Below the pieces are notes generated by a model. That model saw nothing but the letters and a program-made list of their open reading frames with translations, was not told where the DNA came from and searched no databases. Of a stretch of 64,000 nucleotides of DNA, positions 55,717-64,000 are shown piece by piece. The first letter of the stretch is position 1. Each line of letters starts with the position of its first letter. Made by a program: the position numbers and the translations under genes. The stretch covers positions 62,001 to 126,000 of the forward strand of contig NZ_VCGY01000003.1 in NCBI RefSeq assembly GCF_016597725.1, given 5' to 3'. Origin of the DNA: Marinobacter sp. 1-4A (GTDB taxonomy: Bacteria > Pseudomonadota > Gammaproteobacteria > Pseudomonadales > Oleiphilaceae).

Positions 55717-56628
55717 ATGAGTATAAATAGAGCACCAACGGTGCTGATCGTAGAAGATGAACCCGTAGGCATTGCCAGCCTCGTTGGCATTCTGGGGGAC
55801 GCCTGTGAGCTGATCATCAGCCAGAATCTAGCTGAAGCAAGGGAGCTGCTGTCTGGAGAGATCGATATCGTCCTTCTCGATCTGTACCTGCCCGATGGTT
55901 CCGGGCTCGATTTTCTGAACGAGCTGAGAACTTCAGAGCCTTACTTGGACGTGCCCGTCATCTGCGTTTCTGCTTCGGACAACACACAGGATATTGAGGA
56001 AGCTTTCCGGCATGGCGCCACAGACTATGTACTGAAGCCGTTCAACAAAACCATCCTAAGCGCCAAAGTATCCACGTTTATTGACCTTAAGCGCAAAACT
56101 GACATGCTGGCAGAAGCCGCTCTTCTTGACCCCTTAACCGGGATTGGCAATAGGCGACTGTTCTATCAACAGCTCGATCTGGAATGGCGACGAGCTTCAC
56201 GCCAGAACAATACCCTTGGACTGGTGCTGGTTGATCTGGATCACTTCAAACAGATCAATGATCAGCACGGTCACGCCCAGGGCGATTTGTGCCTGCAAAA
56301 GCTGGCAGCTACCATGAATACCAGCTTCGCACGTGCTGGTGAAGTGGTTGCACGCCTCGGAGGTGACGAGTTTGTCGCGCTTTTACCCGGGGCTGATCAA
56401 CGAAGCACAGTGCTGGCAGCAAACAACCTAATGAGGTCCATACAGGCAGAGTGTCAGAGCTGCCCCAAATTTGCGAAAACCTGTACGCCTTTCACTATAT
56501 CGGTAGGTTGCTCGGCAATTCAGCCGTCATCTTTGTCAACTGCCGAAGAGTTGGTCGAAGCTGCAGACAAGCATCTCTATGAAGCCAAGGAAGATGGAGG
56601 CCGTAACTGTATCAGACCCTTACTATGA
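55717..56628 (+). CDS. REC-GGDEF response regulator (diguanylate cyclase)
   Basis: 303 aa from the ATG at 55717, 4 bases after the kinase stop. Receiver domain with Asp55 in LLDLYLPDGSG and the conserved Lys of LKPF; GGDEF domain begins at DPLTGIGNRR, with active motif GGDEF at 215-219. It makes c-di-GMP when phosphorylated. The usual product-inhibition site RxxD five residues before GGDEF reads RAGE (Arg206 to Glu209), a conservative change that may weaken feedback inhibition. Confidence 0.93.
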   Translation: MSINRAPTVLIVEDEPVGIASLVGILGDACELIISQNLAEARELLSGEIDIVLLDLYLPDGSGLDFLNELRTSEPYLDVPVICVSASDNTQDIEEAFRHGATDYVLKPFNKTILSAKVSTFIDLKRKTDMLAEAALLDPLTGIGNRRLFYQQLDLEWRRASRQNNTLGLVLVDLDHFKQINDQHGHAQGDLCLQKLAATMNTSFARAGEVVARLGGDEFVALLPGADQRSTVLAANNLMRSIQAECQSCPKFAKTCTPFTISVGCSAIQPSSLSTAEELVEAADKHLYEAKEDGGRNCIRPLL

Positions 56629-56635
56629 ACTAGCT

Positions 56636-58025
56636 ATGCAAGATAAGTCAGAGCTGTTCAGGTTAAGTGGCAAACCAAAGATTCTGGTTGTTGACGATGA
56701 GCCGACCAACATTCGCGTCCTTACAGATGCTCTCAGCCGGGACTACGATCTCGTGGTCGCATCTAGCGCTGCGGAAGCCATGAGCATTCTTGAGCAAGGC
56801 GATAAACCCCATCTGATTCTGCTGGACATCATGATGCCAGGAACGAATGGGCTCCAGATGTGCCGCGACCTGAAAGCCAGACGCGATTTGCAGCACATAC
56901 CGGTTATATTTATCACGGCCCTGAGCGACTCCAGATCGGAAGAGAGGGGATTTAAGGCCGGTGCCGTTGACTATATCCAAAAGCCAATCCGCTTACCTGC
57001 GGTGAGAGCCCGGGTGCGCACGCATATTTCCCTCAGCGGGATGCTTGATCACATCACGGCACTCAATAAAGAGCTCAAAGAACAGATTGAAAAGCAGAGC
57101 AACTCCGGACAGCCCGACAACAACCTGTTCGAAAGAGTTTTCATGGCAACGTCGGAAGGCATTATCCTCCTGGACGCCAGCAACACCATCATCGCAGTGA
57201 ATTCTGCATTTTCCCGCATTACGGGGTATTCCGAAAAAGACGTGCTCAATGAAAGCTACGCGAATCTGAGTAAGGATATTGATACTCAACTGAGCCTGGA
57301 CAGCATCCGCAAGCATCTGACAGAGCACGACCACTGGTCTGGAGAGCTTCATAGTCGCCGAAAATCCGGAGAGCTCTACCCAGAGCTCCGAACCATCAGC
57401 ACCATTCGCTCAACCAACAATGAAGTCACGCATTACGTTGTCGTGTTTAATGATATATCCAGCGTAAAAGAGACAGAGCAACGGCTGGAAGAACTGAAGT
57501 GGCGCGATCCGGTTACAGGCCTGTCAAACCGGGCCCTATTTCTGAATCAGCTTGGAACTGTGCTGAAATTCTGTACCCGTGGCAGTGTATCTACCGCTGT
57601 CCTCGTGGTGGACATCAACAATTTTCGCTATATCAACGAAACCTTCGGCTTTAAGTGCGGTGATTTGGTAATCAGAGCGTTCGCCAAGCGCCTGCGCGGT
57701 GCTGTGTTCACAGACGACTCCATAGCCAGACTTTCTGGTGATGAATTCGGTATTGTTCTCCCGCTTACAGCGCCTGCCTATTTCCGAGGTAAAGATCGAC
57801 CGGAGCTTTGTACTGTCAGCGCCGGGGGATCCTATGAACGCCAACATCGTTGAGATGGTTGTGCGAATTGGCGAAACCATGGGTGCCCGGGTTGTGGCTG
57901 AGGGCGTGGAAACCCAAGCCCATGCGGACTTTCTGGCTTCCCGGCACCCGCAAGTGTACCTGCAGGGGTACTTCTTCGGCACACCACAGCCAATCGACAC
58001 GTTTATTAATCCCCCCGCTCACTAG
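56636..58025 (+). pseudogene. REC-PAS-GGDEF-EAL protein gene with internal deletion and frameshift
   Basis: The first frame, from about the ATG at 56636 (an ATG at 56579 overlaps the previous gene), codes a receiver (Asp64 in LLDIMMPG), a PAS domain (about 163-280) and a GGDEF domain that stops being recognisable just after SGDEFGIVLP (residues 367-376). Around 57770 the sequence continues in another frame as RLPISEVKIDRSF, the last third of an EAL domain with VVAEGVET and LQGYFFGTP. The end of GGDEF and most of EAL, including the EAL motif, are missing, roughly 0.9 kb. The first frame reads through to a stop at 57853 with a nonsense tail. It cannot encode a phosphodiesterase, though the receiver and PAS may still be made. 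Confidence 0.8.
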
Positions 58026-58056
58026 AAGCGCCTGATGGCTAACTGCAGGCGGGTGC

Positions 58057-58647
58057 CTACTGATCCTTCAGATCATGCTCGCCAATCTGAAGCTTCGGCC
58101 TATCTGCGTCCACCTCAGCCAGCGGCGCGCACTCCCGCATGTTTTCCAGACACCGGCGGGTTAGCCTCTGATACTCCTCAGTGCCCTGCTGCTTCCAACT
58201 GACTTCCTTATCGCTTAGCTGGCGTAGCACTTTGGCTGGAGAGCCTACAATCAGGGAGGCCGGTTCGCAGGTGAAGCCGCTTTTCACAAATGCGGCAGCG
58301 CCCACGATGGATTTTGTCGCGATAACAGCTTCATCCATAACAACGGCGTTCATTCCTACCATGGCATCTTCTTCGATCACGCAGCCATGCAACACAGCGC
58401 CGTGACCAATGTGTCCGTTGCGCCGGATAATGGCATCACGCCCGGGAAAGGCATGCACCACGCAGGTGTCCTGCAGGTTGGCGCCCTGTTCCATCACAAT
58501 TCGGCCAAAATCGCCGCGCAAAGACGCACAAGGTCCTACATAGCAATCAGGGCCCACATGCACATCTCCGATAAGCACAGCACTCGGGTGGATATAAGCC
58601 GTGGGGTGGACCACTGGCGTTACACCGTCAATTCGGTAACAAGGCAT
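58057..58647 (-). CDS. paaY: PaaY-like hexapeptide repeat protein (gamma-carbonic anhydrase fold thioesterase)
   Basis: 196 aa. The first residues MPCYRIDGVTPVVHPTAYIH and the left-handed beta-helix repeats (VLIGDVHVG, GHIGHGAVLHG, VGMNAVVMDEA) match PaaY; three metal-ligand His positions are in the hexapeptide part (VVHAFPG, HIGHGAVLH). In the phenylacetate pathway PaaY hydrolyses toxic dead-end CoA thioesters. It faces away from paaG across a 465-base intergenic region. Confidence 0.9.
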   Translation of the reverse strand: MPCYRIDGVTPVVHPTAYIHPSAVLIGDVHVGPDCYVGPCASLRGDFGRIVMEQGANLQDTCVVHAFPGRDAIIRRNGHIGHGAVLHGCVIEEDAMVGMNAVVMDEAVIATKSIVGAAAFVKSGFTCEPASLIVGSPAKVLRQLSDKEVSWKQQGTEEYQRLTRRCLENMRECAPLAEVDADRPKLQIGEHDLKDQ

Positions 58648-59111
58648 AAAGCCTCCTTATAACGTGTTTGTTTTTGGAATTTTGAGCTACATTTTTTGTA
58701 TCAGAATAAGCATTGCATAGCTTACACAGTGGTGGTGGAGGTTATAGCCCTTTTCAAGCCTTTCTAAGACTAAAGGCTAACAAACAAAATAGCCTTTAAA
58801 ATCATAGCTCTATAAGAGCAACACTTACATCACCCACAACGTGATACAAAAATTCGATTTGAGATTCTTGACCGGTATCAATTCGAACCTATACTCTTTC
58901 CTTAAATCAATAAGGCGGATCACCGCCCTGCGGCTACCGCCTTGATAACTGTCAGACCTTACCGACAAATTCTTAGAACAACGCAATGCCGGAACCGCTA
59001 CACCACAGATACTGCTCCCGGACAGACCGGGTAAAGGCGGTAGTCTGCCTGGTTTAAACACCCGCCCGAAGCGATCAAAACGGGTTTCACTGCTATCACA
59101 AGGACTCCTCC
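58648..59111. promoter_or_regulatory. Divergent regulatory region between paaY and paaG
   Basis: No gene in 464 bases. It carries the candidate operator at 58842-58880 and short GC-rich inverted repeats near 58912-58942. It must contain the paaY and paaG promoters. Confidence 0.5.
58842..58880. promoter_or_regulatory. Candidate operator (inverted TGATAC half-sites) in the paa divergent region
   Basis: TGATAC at 58842-58847 and its reverse complement GTATCA at 58875-58880 are 27 bases apart. PaaX operators in E. coli have TGATTC-like half-sites, so this could be a repressor site for the paa genes. Only the half-site similarity supports it. Confidence 0.3.
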
Positions 59112-59903
59112 ATGACAGAGCAGAGTGTACTTCTCGATATCGATCAGGGAATTGCCAAAGTAACCCTGAACCGCCCCAAAAGCCTAAACAGCTTCAACGT
59201 TGAAATGCATGAGCAAATGCGCGCTGCGCTTAAAACCATTCGTAACGACCACAGTGTGCGGGTCATGTTGCTTACCGGGAATGGTCGCGGCTTTTGTGCG
59301 GGGCAGGATCTGTCGGATCGCAATGTTAAACCCGGTGCCGAGTCGCCGGACTTGGGGCACTCCATTGAGACTTACTACAACCCGATGCTGCAAGCCATTC
59401 GGGACCTGCCCATGCCGGTTATCTGTGCCGTGAACGGCGTGGCTGCCGGTGCTGGCGCAAACATTGCCCTCGCCTGCGACATCACACTGGCTGCCCGCTC
59501 CGCAAACTTTGTGCAGGCATTTTGCAAGATTGGCCTGATTCCAGACTCCGGCGGCACATGGACACTCCCACGCGCAGTGGGAATGGCCAGAGCAAAAGGC
59601 TTGGCCATGTTGGGAGACAAACTCAGTGCCGAGAAAGCAGAACAGTGGGGCATGATTTGGCAGTGCGTGGAAGACGACGCACTTCAGGATGAAGCCATGA
59701 AGCTGGCACGCCACTTCGCGTCTCAGCCTACTAAAGGCCTGGCGATGATCAAGCGCGCGTTGCACGCCAGCACAGACAACAGTTTTGAAGAGCAGGTGGT
59801 GCTGGAAAGGGATCTTCAACGCGAGGCCGGGCGCACAGACGACTACCGTGAGGGTGTTGCCGCCTTCATGGAAAAGCGCACGCCTGAATTCAAAGGACAA
59901 TAA
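59112..59903 (+). CDS. paaG: 2-(1,2-epoxy-1,2-dihydrophenyl)acetyl-CoA isomerase PaaG
   Basis: 263 aa crotonase-fold enzyme. It matches PaaG throughout: LNRPKSLNSFNVEMHEQM, LTGNGRGFCAGQDLSDRNV, ICAVNGVAAGAGANIALACD and GLIPDSGGTWTLPRAVG, with DYREGVAAFMEKRTPEF at the end. It converts the ring epoxide to the oxepin-CoA and also isomerises a later dehydro intermediate. First gene of a tightly packed paaGHIJK run; GGACT-type site before the ATG. Confidence 0.93.
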   Translation: MTEQSVLLDIDQGIAKVTLNRPKSLNSFNVEMHEQMRAALKTIRNDHSVRVMLLTGNGRGFCAGQDLSDRNVKPGAESPDLGHSIETYYNPMLQAIRDLPMPVICAVNGVAAGAGANIALACDITLAARSANFVQAFCKIGLIPDSGGTWTLPRAVGMARAKGLAMLGDKLSAEKAEQWGMIWQCVEDDALQDEAMKLARHFASQPTKGLAMIKRALHASTDNSFEEQVVLERDLQREAGRTDDYREGVAAFMEKRTPEFKGQ

Positions 59904-59905
59904 GC

Positions 59906-61426
59906 ATGCAGTCAATGACCACCAACACTCCCATTGCGGTTATCGGCGCTGGAGCTATGGGATCCGGCATTGCTCAAGTAGCCGCGCAAGCCGGCCATCA
60001 GGTTTTTTTACTCGACCAGCGCGATGGCGCCGCAGAAGCCGGGCGCCAGAGTGTTGCCAAACAACTGCAGCGTAGGGTCGACAAAGGGAAAATGGACCAG
60101 CAGGCGCTGGACGCGCTTCTGGCTCGCATCAAGCCGATCGAGAAACTCGTTGAGCTGGCCGAGGCGGGCTTGGTGATCGAAGCTATTATCGAAGATCTCG
60201 ACATCAAGCGCAGCCTGCTGGCAGACCTTGAAGAGGTCTGTAGCGATAACGCGATTCTGGCCACCAATACATCCTCCATATCCGTGACCGCTCTGGGTGC
60301 CAACATGAAGCACCCTGAGCGTTTAGTAGGCATGCACTTCTTCAATCCGGCGCCGTTGATGGCTCTGGTAGAGGTTATCAAAGGTCTGGCCACCAGCGAC
60401 GAGGTTGCACAGTGCGTTTACGCAACGGCCGCTCAGTGGGGCAAAAAACCGGTAACCGCAACCTCTACTCCCGGCTTTATTGTTAACCGGGTAGCACGGC
60501 CTTTTTACGCAGAGAGTCTGCGCCTGTTACAAGAACAGGCAACGGACAGCGCAACTCTAGACGCCATCGTGCGCGAAGCCGGAGGCTTTCGTATGGGGGC
60601 TTTCGAGCTGACCGACCTTATCGGCCACGATGTGAACTACGCGGTAACCTCCTCGGTGTTCAATTCCTACTATCAGGACACCCGCTTTTTACCTTCACTG
60701 GTGCAGAAAGAGCTGGTGGAAGCAGGTCGTTTGGGCCGCAAGAACGGACAGGGTTTTTACAGCTATGCGGAAGACTCTCAAAAGCCGGAGCCAGCAACCG
60801 TTGAAGCCGCAAGCAGCGATGCAGACACGCTCATTGTTGAAGGCAGCTCCGGCCCAATGGCCGCACTGGTAACACGCCTGAGTGAAAGCGGTCTCAAAAT
60901 CATCGAGCGGGACGGCCCCGGCCGATTGCGGTTTGGCGAAGCAGTTCTGGCGCTGACCGATGGCCGCATGGCAACAGAGCGCGCTGCGGCAGAAGCCTGC
61001 AACAACCTGATTTTGGTGGATCTTGCGTTTGACTACGCCAAGGCCAGCCGCCTTGCGATTGCTGCTGCAGATCAGGCGTCACCGGAAGCAACTGCCGACG
61101 CCTGCGCCCTATTGCAAAAGGCGGGCATTGCCGTGAGCCAAATCGCCGACCGCCCGGCTTTGGTGATCATGCGCACTCTTGCAACTCTGGCCAACGAAGC
61201 CGCCGATGCCGCTCTGCATGGGGTGGCGTCTGTAAGCGATATAGATCTTGCGATGAAAGCCGGCCTCAATTACCCGGAAGGCCCGCTGCGCTGGAGCGAC
61301 AACCTTGGCTCCAGTCTTCTGCACACCGTGCTGACGCACCTCCAGCAAAGCTATGGCGAGGACCGTTATCGTCCCGCATTGCTGTTGAGGAAAAACCGGT
61401 TCGCTGAAAAGGGGTTCTACTCATGA
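59906..61426 (+). CDS. paaH: 3-hydroxyadipyl-CoA dehydrogenase PaaH
   Basis: 506 aa. Two-domain 3-hydroxyacyl-CoA dehydrogenase with NAD motif VIGAGAMGSGIA, ATNTSSISVT, catalytic His in GMHFFNPAPL, and the PaaH-typical second C-terminal half ending [11 protein letters not shown]. It oxidises 3-hydroxyadipyl-CoA (and the dehydrosuberyl intermediate). It starts 2 bases after paaG and overlaps paaI by 4 bases. The start may be Met4 instead. Confidence 0.93.
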   Translation: MQSMTTNTPIAVIGAGAMGSGIAQVAAQAGHQVFLLDQRDGAAEAGRQSVAKQLQRRVDKGKMDQQALDALLARIKPIEKLVELAEAGLVIEAIIEDLDIKRSLLADLEEVCSDNAILATNTSSISVTALGANMKHPERLVGMHFFNPAPLMALVEVIKGLATSDEVAQCVYATAAQWGKKPVTATSTPGFIVNRVARPFYAESLRLLQEQATDSATLDAIVREAGGFRMGAFELTDLIGHDVNYAVTSSVFNSYYQDTRFLPSLVQKELVEAGRLGRKNGQGFYSYAEDSQKPEPATVEAASSDADTLIVEGSSGPMAALVTRLSESGLKIIERDGPGRLRFGEAVLALTDGRMATERAAAEACNNLILVDLAFDYAKASRLAIAAADQASPEATADACALLQKAGIAVSQIADRPALVIMRTLATLANEAADAALHGVASVSDIDLAMKAGLNYPEGPLRWSDNLGSSLLHTVLTHLQQSYGEDRYRPALLLRKNRFAEKGFYS

Positions 61427-61878
61427 GCAACGAACATCACGCACCCGATGCACAAAAACTGGCGCAGGACTGCGCCGAGTCCATGTTCGAACGGGACCAG
61501 GCTAGCCGCAACCTCGGCATGAAAATTACCCACGTAGCCCCGGGCAAAGCCACAGTAACCATGCCGGTGACCAGCATCATGATTCAGGGCCACGGATCCT
61601 GCCATGGCGGCTACCTGTTCGCCTTGGCGGATTCCGCGTTCGCCTTTGCCTGCAACAGCTACAACAAAGCCACCGTGGCATCCGGTTGTTCCATTGAGTA
61701 CATGCTCGGGGCCCGTGAGGGTGACATGCTCACCGCTCACGCGGTCGAGCAATCCCGAGGCAACCGCACCGGTGTTTACGACATTACTGTCACCAACCAG
61801 AACGGCCATGTAGTCGCCCTGTTTCGCGGGAAGTCCTATCAGGTGCGCGGCGAAGTTATCCAGTCGGAGAATGATTAA
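61423..61878 (+). CDS. paaI: Phenylacetate pathway thioesterase PaaI
   Basis: 151 aa hot-dog thioesterase. [20 protein letters not shown], then [20 protein letters not shown] with the conserved HGGY/DS residues of PaaI. It hydrolyses hydroxylated phenylacetyl-CoA or other stalled thioesters. It overlaps paaH by 4 bases and shares the boundary base with paaJ (TAATG). Confidence 0.93.
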   Translation: MSNEHHAPDAQKLAQDCAESMFERDQASRNLGMKITHVAPGKATVTMPVTSIMIQGHGSCHGGYLFALADSAFAFACNSYNKATVASGCSIEYMLGAREGDMLTAHAVEQSRGNRTGVYDITVTNQNGHVVALFRGKSYQVRGEVIQSEND

Positions 61879-63125
61879 TGAGTAACGAAAAACGCTTGCA
61901 AGATGCCTATATCGTAGACGCAGTTCGCACCCCCATCGGCCGCTATGGCGGCGCTTTGTCTGCCGTGCGCGCCGACGATCTGGGCGCAATTCCCATGAAG
62001 GCCCTTATGGAGCGCCACAGCGGCTTGGACTGGTCGGCAATCGACGATGTGCTCTACGGCTGTGCCAACCAAGCCGGTGAAGACAACCGTGACGTTGCGC
62101 GCATGTCTCTCCTTTTGGCGGGGCTGCCGATTGACGTTTCTGGCTGCACTCTCAACCGCTTGTGCGGCTCCGGTATGGATGCCGTTGGCAGCGCCGCCCG
62201 AGCTCTGCGCACCGGCGAAGCTGGCTTGATGTTGGCAGGCGGTGTGGAGTCCATGTCCCGGGCGCCGTTTGTGATGGGCAAAGCCGACTCTGCCTTCAGC
62301 CGCAACGCCGAAATGTTCGACACCACCATCGGCTGGCGGTTTGTGAATCCGGTGCTCAAAAAGCAGTACGGCATTGATTCGATGCCCGAAACTGCCGAGA
62401 ACGTCGCGGCTGATTTCAATATCTCCCGGGAAGATCAGGACGCCTTCGCCCTGCGCAGCCAGCAACGCACAGCCGCAGCCCAGAAAGCCGGACACTTTGA
62501 TAACGAGATCGTTCCAGTGAGCGTACCCCGCCGCAAACAGGATCCGCTTGTTGTGGATACCGACGAGCACCCCCGCGAAACCACTCTGGAAAAGCTGGCA
62601 AGTCTAGGCACACCTTTCCGCGCAGATGGCAGCGTAACCGCTGGCAACGCCTCTGGTGTAAACGACGGTGCCTGCGCGCTTCTGCTAGCCAGCGGTGACG
62701 CTCTAAAACAACACAACCTCAAGCCCCGTGCCCGGGTAGTTGCCATGGCCACAGCCGGTGTTGAGCCACGCATTATGGGCATGGGGCCAGCACCGGCTAC
62801 CCGCAAAGTGCTGAAAACGGCGGGCCTTGAGCTGGCAGATATGGATGTCATCGAGCTTAACGAAGCCTTTGCCGCACAGGCGCTGGCCGTGCTGCGCGAT
62901 TTGGGCTTGCCCGACGACGCCGAACATGTAAACCCGAACGGTGGCGCTATTTCTCTGGGCCACCCACTGGGCATGAGTGGCGCACGCCTTGTAACCACCG
63001 CACTGAATGAACTGGAGCGCCGCCACCAACAGGGCCAGAGCGCCCGTTACGCACTTTGCACCATGTGCATCGGTGTGGGTCAGGGCATTGCACTGATTAT
63101 CGAACGCGTAGACAGCGCTGCGTAA
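61878..63125 (+). CDS. paaJ: 3-oxoadipyl-CoA / 3-oxo-5,6-dehydrosuberyl-CoA thiolase PaaJ
   Basis: 415 aa thiolase. Cys96 in [12 protein letters not shown], His in [16 protein letters not shown], and Cys in [10 protein letters not shown]. Length and features match PaaJ/PcaF, which release acetyl-CoA and succinyl-CoA. It follows paaI directly; paaK follows at 90 bases. Confidence 0.92.
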   Translation: MSNEKRLQDAYIVDAVRTPIGRYGGALSAVRADDLGAIPMKALMERHSGLDWSAIDDVLYGCANQAGEDNRDVARMSLLLAGLPIDVSGCTLNRLCGSGMDAVGSAARALRTGEAGLMLAGGVESMSRAPFVMGKADSAFSRNAEMFDTTIGWRFVNPVLKKQYGIDSMPETAENVAADFNISREDQDAFALRSQQRTAAAQKAGHFDNEIVPVSVPRRKQDPLVVDTDEHPRETTLEKLASLGTPFRADGSVTAGNASGVNDGACALLLASGDALKQHNLKPRARVVAMATAGVEPRIMGMGPAPATRKVLKTAGLELADMDVIELNEAFAAQALAVLRDLGLPDDAEHVNPNGGAISLGHPLGMSGARLVTTALNELERRHQQGQSARYALCTMCIGVGQGIALIIERVDSAA

Positions 63126-63215
63126 TGGCATTGGCCCGGGCTACGGGCCTGAAACAACGAACTTTAGCTGGCCCGGCGCCAAGTCGGGGCAACAAGAACA
63201 AGACAGGTAACAACA

Positions 63216-64000
63216 ATGAATCTACCCATGCAAAAACTCGGCAAGCTGGACCGAATGGAAACCGCCAGTGTGGATGAGCTCCGCCACGAGCAACTTCAGC
63301 GTCTGCGCTGGAGTGTTTGGCACGCCTATACAAATGTGCCCCACTACCGGAAGGCTTTTGACGCCATCGGCCTCAAGCCAATGGACATAAACACTCTGGA
63401 AGATATTGCCAAGATTCCATTTACCGGTAAAAACGACCTCCGGGATAACTACCCGTTCAATATGTTTGCAGTGCCCATGAAGAAAGTCGTTCGGGTGCAT
63501 GCTTCCAGTGGCACCACCGGCAAGCCTACCGTTGTTGGCTACACTCAGAGTGACATAGAAACCTGGGCCGACATCGTTGCCCGCTCCATTCGCGCCGGTG
63601 GCGGCAGCGCCGGAGACAAAATCCACGTGGCCTACGGCTACGGCCTGTTTACCGGGGGTCTGGGAGCCCATTATGGTGCTGAACGTCTGGGCTGTACCGT
63701 TATTCCCATGTCGGGAGGGCAAACCGAGAAGCAGGTTCAGCTGATCCAGGATTTTGAACCAGACATCATCATGGTTACACCGTCCTACATGCTCAACATT
63801 GCAGACGAACTGGACAGGCAATGTATCGACCCGAGAAAACTTCCGCTACGTCTGGGGATTTTTGGCGCCGAGCCGTGGACCAACGAAATGCGCACAGAGC
63901 TGGAAGACCGTTTGGGCATTCAGGCGCTGGATATCTACGGGCTTTCTGAAGTGATGGGCCCCGGCGTTGGTATGGAATGCTTGGAAACCAAAGACGGCCC
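63216..64000 (+). CDS. paaK: Phenylacetate-CoA ligase PaaK, 5' part (runs off the window)
   Basis: 261 codons from the ATG at 63216 (AGGTAA 8 bases upstream), cut by the window end. NVPHYRKAFDAIG, IPFTGKNDLRDNYPF, HASSGTTGKPTVVGYTQSD, AYGYGLFTGGLGAHYGAE and FGAEPWTNEM match PaaK. The enzyme activates phenylacetate, the first step of the pathway. The multicomponent epoxidase genes (paaABCDE) and paaZ are not in this window and may lie beyond the right edge. Confidence 0.95.
   Translation, partial: MNLPMQKLGKLDRMETASVDELRHEQLQRLRWSVWHAYTNVPHYRKAFDAIGLKPMDINTLEDIAKIPFTGKNDLRDNYPFNMFAVPMKKVVRVHASSGTTGKPTVVGYTQSDIETWADIVARSIRAGGGSAGDKIHVAYGYGLFTGGLGAHYGAERLGCTVIPMSGGQTEKQVQLIQDFEPDIIMVTPSYMLNIADELDRQCIDPRKLPLRLGIFGAEPWTNEMRTELEDRLGIQALDIYGLSEVMGPGVGMECLETKDG

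Noticed and set aside
59184..59915. 243-codon leftward frame opposite paaG
   Set aside because: Shadow of paaG; no ribosome site, no recognisable domain.
61875..62570. 231-codon leftward frame opposite paaJ
   Set aside because: Antisense shadow of a well-conserved thiolase.
63222..63821. 199-codon leftward frame at the right edge
   Set aside because: It is opposite paaK, whose frame and motifs are clear; paaK simply runs off the window.

Overview
The window looks like a chromosomal piece of a marine gammaproteobacterium, most probably Marinobacter or a close relative. This is inferred from the gene families (PldA, Bfd/Bfr, YaeQ, DcaP-like porin, DctPQM TRAP transporter, PaaGHIJK, many acyl-CoA enzymes), a moderate GC content, and palindromic intergenic elements of a kind I associate with that group. 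No rRNA, CRISPR array, prophage or intact insertion sequence was seen. Both ends cut genes: pldA at the left edge and paaK at the right edge.

Layout. 1-2.8 kb: the end of pldA, then manB, bfr and bfd, with a strong Fur-like site upstream of bfd. 2.8-10.9 kb: a leftward peptide ABC transporter (dppABCDF) followed by a LysR regulator and a Xaa-Pro dipeptidase. 11-12.7 kb: lrgAB and yaeQ. 12.8-23.2 kb: an accessory stretch starting at a tRNA-Arg(CCG). It holds a multiply deleted cytosine deaminase relic, sodC, a CarD-type regulator without a normal start codon, an HPP membrane protein, a lipoprotein, a broken M19 dipeptidase-lectin gene, two unknown exported proteins, an Imm49-like protein and a DUF805 protein. 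23.3-24.5 kb: a porin.

24.5-50.8 kb is a large acyl-CoA catabolic region. An NADH:quinone reductase-like flavoprotein, an alcohol dehydrogenase, a thiolase and a hydratase/dehydrogenase fusion lie beside an IclR regulator. Opposite them run glutaryl-CoA dehydrogenase, a pair of acyl-CoA dehydrogenases resembling the PimC/PimD subunits, an aldolase-family protein and a MaoC protein. Together these could shorten odd-chain dicarboxylyl-CoAs to glutaryl-CoA and then crotonyl-CoA. A second, leftward operon (45.8 to 37.8 kb) contains an ACAD10/11-type acyl-CoA dehydrogenase, a separate APH-type kinase, two SDRs, a thioesterase, SurE, an acyl-CoA ligase and a PanE-like reductase. The kinase plus ACAD11-type dehydrogenase is the signature of 4-hydroxyacyl-CoA catabolism through a phosphorylated intermediate, and SurE overlapping the kinase gene is unusual. 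Divergent from this operon is another acyl-CoA ligase followed by a TRAP transporter; a clear palindromic operator sits in the divergent promoter.

50.8-58 kb: an MFS exporter, a small conserved-looking ORF, and a signalling operon (CHASE hybrid histidine kinase with HPt, a REC-GGDEF cyclase, and a REC-PAS-GGDEF-EAL gene destroyed by an internal deletion). 58-64 kb: phenylacetate genes, paaY on one strand and paaGHIJK on the other.

Three genes (codA-like, M19-lectin, GGDEF-EAL) are broken by internal deletions that leave recognisable flanks. This is either genuine gene decay or an assembly problem, and it should be checked before the pseudogenes are taken at face value.
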